Assembly: GCA_947561585.1 (NCBI GenBank)
Contig: CANNZV010000332.1
Span: 310,001-374,000 of the forward strand
From: Caprella mutica
Lineage: Eukaryota > Arthropoda > Malacostraca > Amphipoda > Caprellidae
DNA: 64,000 bases
Direction of reading: 5' to 3'
The position numbers and the translations under genes are program-made. The notes beneath the pieces were generated by a model. It saw nothing but the letters and a program-made list of their open reading frames with translations. It was not told the DNA's origin and searched no databases. Positions 57,370-64,000 of the stretch are shown in pieces (position 1 is the first letter of the stretch; each line of letters begins with the position of its first letter).

Positions 57370-57726
57370 ATGTCCGATGCTGCAGTATTAATCCAAAGAG
57401 CCACAGAGCGCTTAACCAACTCAATGACGTAGTCTCAGACACCAACCTTCTTCAACAGCGCTAACTTGGCTCTGCATTCCTGAAATGAATAATTATATCA
57501 AACTGACAGGTATGGAATTAGCTGATACCAAATTATTTATGAAATTGCAATGATTTGAACCCATTTAGACAGTGTAAAAATCCAATAACTTTTGTCACAA
57601 AATAAAGTTATTGCTTAAATATAATTAATGTTTAAATACACACCACATCGACGGAATTAGCTTGAAGTCGTTTTTCTTAGTAGACATGTTACCTAGCATG
57701 CAGGCAGGTATAATACCTTTGATCCT
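57370..57726 (-). other. Exon-like scraps on the minus strand
   Basis: Two TTTCAG acceptors (before 57724 and near 57480) open readings DQRYYTCLHA and ECRAKLALLKKVG. Composition is more gene-like than the flanks, but stops follow quickly and no protein is recognised with confidence. Confidence 0.2.
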
Positions 57727-58570
57727 GAAATTTTATGGTTAAAGAATTAAATATTTATATTGAATTAATTAGTAGGGTCACGCAAGTAAATTGCGGCCCT
57801 CTAATTTTTACTAGCGGCGCACTCAAGAGAGTCTAAAATATTCTGAACCGAAGTTACATAAAAATGTTGCATACCTATCAAAAGAAGCCCAGTGCATGCT
57901 ATAATTTATTAATTTAAGTTTTTAACGGGTGTTTTGAAATTATGATGTTTCTGTTGTTAGAAATTTACCTGCTTGACCCTAGACCTAATTCTTTAGTTAT
58001 TTCATTTATCATCATATTGAATTGTATAAGGGGGGGTAAATAGTTTTATCAAATTAATGTAATGTATAGATTGTCAATGACTAACAGATTAAATATTAAG
58101 GCTTATTTAAAGCCATAAGGAAGGTGGCAAAACCGGTAGATCAGAGTGTCACTCTTTTTTCATACGCTACCTATTTAAATAATTTCATTAACCTAGTTTC
58201 TAGAAACTGTTTTAGAATATGAAAGGAAAAATAATACGGCTAATACCTAATACAAATGATAAAACAATTCATTTTGACAAAGTTTCCAAAATTTCCTAAG
58301 AAAATTAGTTATCAAACTTAAAAACTAGAAGTGAAAAGTAATTGGAATACTAAAATATTCAGTATTTTTGTGCTTTATATTTCGCCACAGATTTACGATA
58401 TTTTAACACTCTATTCAGATAAATGGGACTATTTTAAGACGTTTTACATGAATACCATTTGTTGTGGAAATTCTTCGTTTTCGGTAGGAATTACCTATAG
58501 CTTTCAGATAATAGTAATATTTTCCGCCTGTCAGATTATTTTGATCTTAAATCTTGGTGATATGAAACCA

Positions 58571-59839
58571 TTAATGTAGTTTGCTGGTTTCGCTAGTTTG
58601 TTTTACTACACACTTCATGAATATATAATTACCTGACAGGGGGGTTCGGAGTTATATCTGAAAATATACCGCAAATGTACTTTTCCCGACCCCCAAACTT
58701 AACTTCACCTATCGGAAACATAATTTCTCTATTATCTCTAAAACGAAGAGTTTCCAAAACAAATGGTAATAGTGAAAAACGCCTTAAAATGGCTCCTTTT
58801 ACCTTTATAAAGTGTCAAAATGTCTAAAATCAGAGGCGGACCTAAAGCACATATTTAAAAAATATTCCTACATACTACAACTAACCTATATCAACTCATG
58901 GCCTCATAGATAAACTAAACCTAAATCCACAACAAAATCTTAAATTAATTAACTTTGAGAATACACTTACTTTAGTAGCAGAGCTTCTATCAATGAACCA
59001 AACCGGAAGAGACGCACAAATATAATGTTCGCGATTAGTCATGTGTGTCTTGATTTCACCTATAGGTGATACCCAGTGAAAATTTGGTTCTAAATTGGCT
59101 AACTGGCAATGATATCGTACTGAAAAATTAGACAAGTTACCGACACTTTTTTACAGCAAACTTTAACTGGGAATATCTTTCAATGCAGACCTTCAATTCA
59201 AAATCTGTCTGGATAAAACTCTTTATTGACACCCCGTGCACTAAAGTAAGGTCCATAAACGTATCAATGTTATATATTTACAAAGATATTTAAAAAAGAA
59301 TTGGATGGGCTGGTCGTTTATAATATTACTTTAGCCCCAGCCCCAGCCCCCAACACTCTAGCCTTAAACAGAACTTTTCAATGCCTACTGATTCCATAGA
59401 TAAATTATACACATCATGCAAATGCTATTTTTCTCCTTAATGATTTGCTAAATTGATGAAATCTATGATAACAATTCATAGTTTTTAGAGAATAATCTAT
59501 TTGATAAAGTTCACCTGATGGTAGACAAAGGTTCAATAAAAGTAGGACATTTAAAGAGTAATATTGGTCATAATTCATAGCATTGCAATGGTGGCAAGCG
59601 CTTGTGAATTTATTTAATTGTACTAACAATGTATTGTATTTATGTATCTTCCTGAATTAATTGGAAGTTTTTATTATAACTGGGGTCATGTTATTGAACA
59701 GTGAAATATTGAACAGTGTAAAGGTTGCGAGACATGGGAAGCTGTAATGTAGTTTGTTGTATCCGCTAGTTTGTTGTACTGCACACTTCATGATTGTTTA
59801 ATGACCTGGCAGGGGGGTTTGGGGGGCGGCACGCCCCCC
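58571..59839. repeat. Direct repeat pair with a GC-rich hairpin
   Basis: About 76 bp at 58571-58646 and 59742-59820 share TAATGTAGTTTG, CGCTAGTTTGTT, CACACTTCATGA and GACAGGGGGGTT-type words. Just after copy 2 is GGGGGGCGGCACGCCCCCC (59821-59839), a perfect 8-bp stem with a 3-nt loop in otherwise AT-rich DNA. Confidence 0.8.
58971..59119 (-). CDS. Candidate isolated exon (Ig-like?)
   Basis: Between TTTTTCAG and GTAAGT lies an open 149-nt stretch reading YHCQLANLEPNFHW, then REHYICASLPVWFIDR. The C-x(9)-W spacing recalls an immunoglobulin fold strand pair, but that is weak. It may be an exon of an unrecognised minus-strand gene or chance. Confidence 0.22.
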
Positions 59840-60424
59840 GATATACACACAGTTTAATAAATGTTATATCAATAATAAATTGCACTATTAAAGTAACCAC
59901 AACCAAAGGAGTATTTTATTAATAAATAGTAACCCATAGAATGATGTTAAATTACTTTGTTTATAGATTCGATCTCTCATTATCTATCATTATTCAAAAT
60001 GTGTAATTGAAAACTTAACGATTTATATCCATTGAGTTTTTGCTACTTAATGTATTATTTAGCTAGCTGTCGTAATTGAACAAAATAACTTCAGAGTCAC
60101 ATTTCTAAAAATCGAGTGAAAATTGCTTTCAAACAGAGTTATCGCAAGTTTAAGATATTTGAATAAGGAAACCATTCATAATTTTATATGGCTACCACTA
60201 TGTATGAACTGTTTAAAATTAAATGACACTCATAATATAATGTACTTTTTGATGTCAAAACCAGACAATGAATTACAAGAGCTAGAATAAATCAACTCAT
60301 GAATATATGAACAATGGTGAAAGTATTGCGCTCATAGACAGTAACATGTTCTACAAAAGCCATAATAGTGTTACACCAATGTGAATTTTAGGTAAGCAGT
60401 AATCTTCGTACTTAAAGGACCAAC

Positions 60425-60752
60425 ATGGCTAATCTCCGAAAATCAAGATGGGTAATGACCCTCAATAACTATAATGTTGAACGGGATTACAATTCTCATC
60501 TTCGTAATCCTGTTTTCAAAATTAAAAGAGCAGTGATAGGCAAAGAGATTAGCAATGAAGGCACAAGGCATTTGCAGTGTTATGTTGAATTCGATAGGTC
60601 ATATAGGTTGGGGCACTGTCGAAAGATCTTTGGTTTAGCCTTTTGGGACTGTGCCCGTGAAAGTGCTCTGGTGAATTTCCGGTATTTTACTAAAAGTGGG
60701 AACTTTTCCCTTATTGGGGATTTCACCAAAGAGCAGTGCGGAATTGAATCAG
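60425..60752 (+). CDS. rep: Rep-derived gene exon 1: HUH endonuclease domain
   Basis: ATG in a good insect context (CAACATGGC). Carries all three rolling-circle motifs of the endonuclease domain within 110 residues. Donor GTATGT, phase 1. Reading through the donor runs 48 more AT-rich codons with no domain character, supporting the splice. Confidence 0.88.
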
Positions 60753-62852
60753 GTATGTTTTTAATATATAGTCAAATTTATGCTAATATTTACAAAAAGT
60801 TTGTATATAGTGAGTTCCACAAGTACTTTATTCAGAAATTAAATAAACTTGCCTTAAAAATAGAAATAAATATATTGTTTTCCAAATCTTTAATACAATG
60901 ATTTAATTTCCATGCATTACTATGCTTGCTAATTCTAGTGAAAAAAAAACTAGAATTTACAAGCATAATAATGAATAATTATAAACCTTGAATTTATTAA
61001 AAGATAAGGACTACTAAATATATTTCGTATATTTATAACAAGCTTGTTAAATTTTAAAATAGTGTACTTTTTTGTGGGACATACGTACGGTATAATTATG
61101 TAGTTTTTAATTAATACATTTAATTGGTTCTAAATAAAAATTTGACATAGCACAAGTACAAATTTCAGTCTATGGTTTTATTTCTCAGAAAAATATTTGA
61201 TTTCTTTCTGTAAGTTTAAATTTTACAGTGTTTCCAGATGCAGCCAAAGTGTCCATTCCATTGATAGTACAAGGCCTTCTCAATAAAGAAACTGCGACTC
61301 AAACTAAGCTTTATAAGGAATATTTTGAAAAATCGAACTGTTTCGACAAAGTAACTATGAAAATAAAACAGATTCAACAGGATCACAAGCTGTTTTCATT
61401 ATGGTCTCCTAAGTTGTTGAGGCCTTGGCAGTTCGCCTGTATCGAGTTGCTATTTTCCCAAGATGACAGGCAAATACTATGGATTGTGGATACTGTAGGG
61501 AATTTTGGGAAAAGTTTTTTGGCGCAGTATCTATCCATACTTTATGGATACCAACTTGTGGATGGCTCACTTAACTGCAGAGATGCAGCATTTCTAATTT
61601 CAGAGCATTCCAAGGGATTTTGCTTTGACATCTCTCGATGCTCTGTAAATACTTTCGAATATTCAACTTTGGAATGCCTAAAGAATGGTTAGTTAAATTC
61701 TTGACTTGAAAAATGACATCCAACTATATAACCTCAATAATCACCCTTAACATGCGTGTTTATATTTCAGGTGTGATAATGACTGGAAAATATTCTGGGA
61801 GGGTCAAGAGATTCTCAAGTTTGCCCATTGTGGTTTTTTCCAATTCCCGTCCTGTGTACACAGCACTATCTGAGGACAGGTGGAAAGTCCACGTGTTAGG
61901 GAATAATCCTTTTGCAAATATCTCTAACATTGCGACTATTCTTCCATCTCACACCTACCCATTTGTTGCGCCGGAGCCAATGCCTGACCTCTCTGAAAGT
62001 TTCAATTTGCGGGAATTCTTGGAAATGAAGCTACTGCATACTATTGAACCTGAACGTGAGTTTACTCCTTGATATTGTTACATAATACTATTATACCAGA
62101 GAACTAATCTGAATTTGTCTATATAAACATATCAAATTAATATTTTTATTTCAGAACAAGTGCCAACAATTGCTGCTGATGCTGCTGCTTCCGCTGATGA
62201 TGAACATTTGCTTCAGCTTGGGTCACATGATTTGGATGATTTGCCCAGCACAGCTGAGTTCATAAGGAACGCATTGAGGATGGATCCAGTTCAGCAACCA
62301 CAAGCATGTGATCACACCACGAGAGGTAAATATAAAACTAAATTAGAAATCAAATCTCTTATTTGTAATAGTACTTCTATTCTTCTCTTGTATGTAATAA
62401 TTAATGGATTTATTTGAAAGACGCTATAGTTTTTGTTAATATAAAGGTATCGCAATTGTTATTAAAGTGTACAATTATTTAAAGTGTTATTACCTTTTAC
62501 ATCTTCAGCATCATTAATGACGAGAATTTCAAAACCCGCTACTCGAATTGTGAATATTGTAATGGGAGAATTATACACGATTTATGAAAGACCAGAAGTT
62601 GTTGCCGAAATAGAATCCTCACAACATTCAGAGACGATGACTTCTGGTGGCTCATCTTCAGCAAAGTATGCACTGTCTTTCAGTAATCTAAAATCACTAA
62701 GTCTTCCTCCCTTCAAACCATCAAGATCAAAGAGAACTGTCAAACCTGTATCAGAATCGGATCTTTTTGACGATTCAGATTTTGACGATTCCTTCTTCGA
62801 CTCTGTTTTTTTGGGCACTTCATTTGGAAAGAAGAAAGTGAAAAGGTCTTAA
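60425..62852 (+). CDS. rep: Spliced, apparently intact CRESS-DNA Rep-derived gene (HUH endonuclease + SF3 helicase + novel tail)
   Basis: Five phase-consistent exons: 60425-60752, 61229-61687, 61771-62055, 62155-62325, 62509-62852, about 528 codons and no stop or frameshift. The encoded protein begins with a rolling-circle endonuclease: motif I WVMTLNNY (residues 9-16), motif II HLQ (49-51), motif III YFTK with candidate nucleophile Tyr87 and Lys90. It continues with an SF3 helicase: Walker A GNFGKS (200-205), Walker B FCFDIS (Asp243), motif C VVFSN (Asn287), and SEDR with candidate Arg finger 299. Viral Reps are typically about 280-320 residues; here roughly 200 more follow, Ala/Asp-rich then Ser-rich, acidic and ending in a basic run. 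The RxILWxxD and FDISR flavour recalls nanovirid/alphasatellite or unclassified CRESS Reps (weak inference). Introns and the open frame argue for a host gene of viral origin rather than a free virus or fresh insertion. Host function is unknown. Confidence 0.88.
60914..60974. repeat. Stem-loop in Rep gene intron 1
   Basis: CATTACTATGCTTGCTAATT and the complementary CTAGAATTTACAAGCATAAT enclose an A-rich loop of about 10 nt; the imperfect stem is around 25 bp. It lies 160 nt after the first exon. Confidence 0.7.
61062..61081. mobile_element. Solo end of the CAGGGTGACC MITE in Rep intron 1
   Basis: TAGTGTACTTTTTTGTGGGA matches the inner-to-outer right end of the 27895 MITE; the last bases (CACCCTG) are lost and no left end is seen. 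Confidence 0.6.
61229..61687 (+). CDS. rep: Rep-derived gene exon 2: linker and helicase Walker A/B
   Basis: Acceptor TTACAG, donor GTTAGT. Codes residues 110-262: a linker, a LRPWQ block typical of the start of the CRESS helicase, the Walker A loop GNFGKS and the Walker B strand ending FDISR. The key Lys and Asp are present. Confidence 0.88.
61771..62055 (+). CDS. rep: Rep-derived gene exon 3: helicase motif C and arginine finger
   Basis: Acceptor TTTCAG, donor GTGAGT. Codes residues 263-357, with VVFSNSRP (motif C Asn) and LSEDRWKVHVLG, matching the conserved end of CRESS helicase domains, then a Pro-rich transition into the extra tail. Confidence 0.87.
62155..62325 (+). CDS. rep: Rep-derived gene exon 4: Ala/Asp-rich linker
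   Basis: Acceptor TTTCAG, donor GTAAAT, phase 1 on both sides. About 57 residues, starting with an Ala/Asp run (ADAAASADDEH), then an acidic/Leu region. Not recognised in viral Reps; perhaps a disordered linker. Confidence 0.75.
62509..62852 (+). CDS. rep: Rep-derived gene exon 5: Ser-rich acidic tail with basic end
   Basis: Acceptor TCTTCAG; TAA at 62850-62852. About 114 residues: a short hydrophobic part, a Ser-rich stretch, an acidic Asp/Phe repeat (LFDDSDFDDSFFDS) and a terminal KKKVKR run that could act as a nuclear localisation signal. No homology recognised. Confidence 0.75.
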
Positions 62853-62904
62853 TTGTTGTAAAATAAGCTTTGGTTTTCTTTATTTATACTCTGTCAATTG
62901 ATGA

Positions 62905-62910
62905 ATTAAA
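62905..62910 (+). promoter_or_regulatory. rep: Candidate poly(A) signal of the Rep-derived gene
   Basis: ATTAAA about 55 nt after the stop, a normal distance; AT-rich context lowers the weight. Confidence 0.3.
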
Positions 62911-63009
62911 GTTCTTTTTCAGTTTCTGAATCTCTGACATCTAATTAATTTTTCCAATTATAAATTCACTACTATAGCCTAAAAATTTCCCATTCTAGCA
63001 TCTTAATCT

Positions 63010-63396
63010 GGCTTCAGTACTGACTGAAGAATTAATTTAGATTGGAAATTGTCAAGCTATAGTAATGCATGTGAAACAGAAAAAACTAGGTAAATGGTCA
63101 GGCTTCAGTACTGACTGAAGAATTAATATAGAATGGAAATTGTCAAGCTATAGTAATGCATGTGAAACGGAAAACTAGGTAAATGGTCAGGCTTCAGTAC
63201 TGACTGAAGAATTAATTTAGATTGAAAATTGTCAAGCTATAGTAATGCATGTGCAACAGAAAAAACTAGGTAAATGGTCAGGCTTCAGTACTGACTAAAG
63301 AATTAATTTAGGATGGAAAATGTACAGCTATAGTCATGCATATGAAAAAGATAGAAAAACTAGGTAAATTGTCTGGCTTCAGTACTGACTGAAGAA
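63010..63396 (+). repeat. 91-bp direct repeats with an internal hairpin, downstream of the Rep gene
   Basis: Four full units and the start of a fifth begin at about 63010, 63101, 63191, 63281 and 63374. Each opens with CTTCAGTACTGACTGAAG (7-bp stem, ACTG loop; one copy has a point change) and includes AGCTATAGTAATGCATGTG. The array begins 157 nt after the Rep stop. Confidence 0.9.
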
Positions 63397-64000
63397 TTTG
63401 AATATTATATTTAACAATGTTGAACAAAATACTGTTAAACATTTTAATCAGTCACCCTGAACAACTGTCTTAATCTGACCAAAGTAGAACTCCTTTATAG
63501 TGAACTCCAACAGATGAATAGAAAACTGGCCTTTTCATGAGAGACTACAATAAATAGTTACTTTTTTAAAAATCTATTCATTAATCATTATACAGGGTAT
63601 CAGGGTGGTTCACTACATATGCCTTTGTTACAGATGTTATAAGTTGTAATGGTAGAATTCATAGAAAACTCATTGCCATTTACGGCGGACTAAAGTAAAT
63701 ATGTTCACTACAGAGGTTAGTTCATACTAAAGGCTCGACTAATCAGGTTGGTTCACTAAATAGGAATTCATTTCTGAGGATGAGTTAGGCTTAGCATTAT
63801 TTTTTTCCTTTTGCACATCTATATATATGTCTGTTCCAATTGATTTTATTGTAACCAACAGTTTAAAATAAATTTCTTAAAAAATAATTAATTTATAATT
63901 CTAAACTATTTTGAGAATTCACGAAGCTATAGTAAGTGATTCAACAATGGAATTTGTCAGACTAATGGCAAGACGGGAAAAATATTTTTTCCAAGCCGAC

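Larger units (their letters stand above)
52500..60424. other. Intergenic region between the sugar transporter and the Rep-derived gene
   Basis: AT-rich. Contains an old TIR element, a nested hairpin element, a duplicated GC-rich repeat and exon-like scraps, all listed separately. Divergent arrangement of the two flanking genes; no promoter element stands out. Confidence 0.55.
62853..64000. other. Downstream flank of the Rep gene
   Basis: Beyond the repeat array the DNA is AT-rich with no coding signal. The motif GGTTCACTA recurs at about 63606, 63696 (as GTTCACTA) and 63750, suggesting a degraded repeat. Confidence 0.5.

Noticed and set aside
60753..60901. Unspliced continuation of the Rep endonuclease exon to a stop at 60901
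   Set aside because: Lys/Ile-rich AT-driven reading without homology; splicing at GTATGT restores the helicase in phase.
63052..63085. Viral nonanucleotide origin (TAGTATTAC) in the downstream repeats
   Set aside because: The closest word on either strand matches only about seven of nine bases and is not in a hairpin loop.

Overview
The window looks like AT-rich insect nuclear DNA. Its genes are split by GT-AG introns, its transporters are insect-like, and it is packed with minisatellites, palindromic MITEs and decayed retro- and DNA transposons. A hemipteran is my best guess, but that is only an inference. No bacterial-type operons, rRNA, tRNA or CRISPR arrays were seen.

Three split genes can be reconstructed. 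(1) Plus strand, 9754 to 38883 or 41911: an SLC6 Na+/Cl- dependent transporter of the SLC6A15/A17/A18 orphan or amino-acid branch. It has 12 common coding exons and two candidate last exons (38800-38883 and 41819-41911). The first intron is 22 kb and full of repeats. (2) Minus strand, 52499 to 45218: a ten-exon SLC2/Tret1-like sugar transporter of about 505 residues, convergent with gene 1. Its second intron holds a decayed pogo/Tigger-like transposon carrying an 0.8-kb satellite. (3) Plus strand, 60425 to 62852: a five-exon gene of about 528 codons whose first two thirds is a complete CRESS-DNA-virus-type Rep (HUH endonuclease plus SF3 helicase). Every diagnostic motif is present, with no stop or frameshift, and the viral-type part is followed by an unfamiliar extension of roughly 200 residues. 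This is the most remarkable object in the window: a Rep that has gained introns and appears domesticated.

Region by region. 1-9753 is intergenic, with two jockey-type RT remnants, a 308-bp foldback and a 0.6-kb 16-bp satellite. 10013-32032 is SLC6 intron 1, with about nine minisatellites, four members of one palindromic MITE family, a Tc1-type MITE, a Tc1 transposase scrap and an RT scrap. 32033-41911 holds the remaining SLC6 exons. 41912-45217 is the convergent intergenic space, where I see nothing coding. 45218-52499 is the sugar transporter. 52500-60424 is intergenic, with a striking nested hairpin element (54751-55763) and some exon-like scraps on the minus strand. 60425-62852 is the Rep-derived gene, followed by a hairpin-bearing 91-bp direct-repeat array (63010-63396).

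The two transporters are membrane proteins with no evident shared pathway. The Rep-derived gene is independent of both. All exon junctions were inferred by reading splice sites and keeping phase; no transcripts were available.
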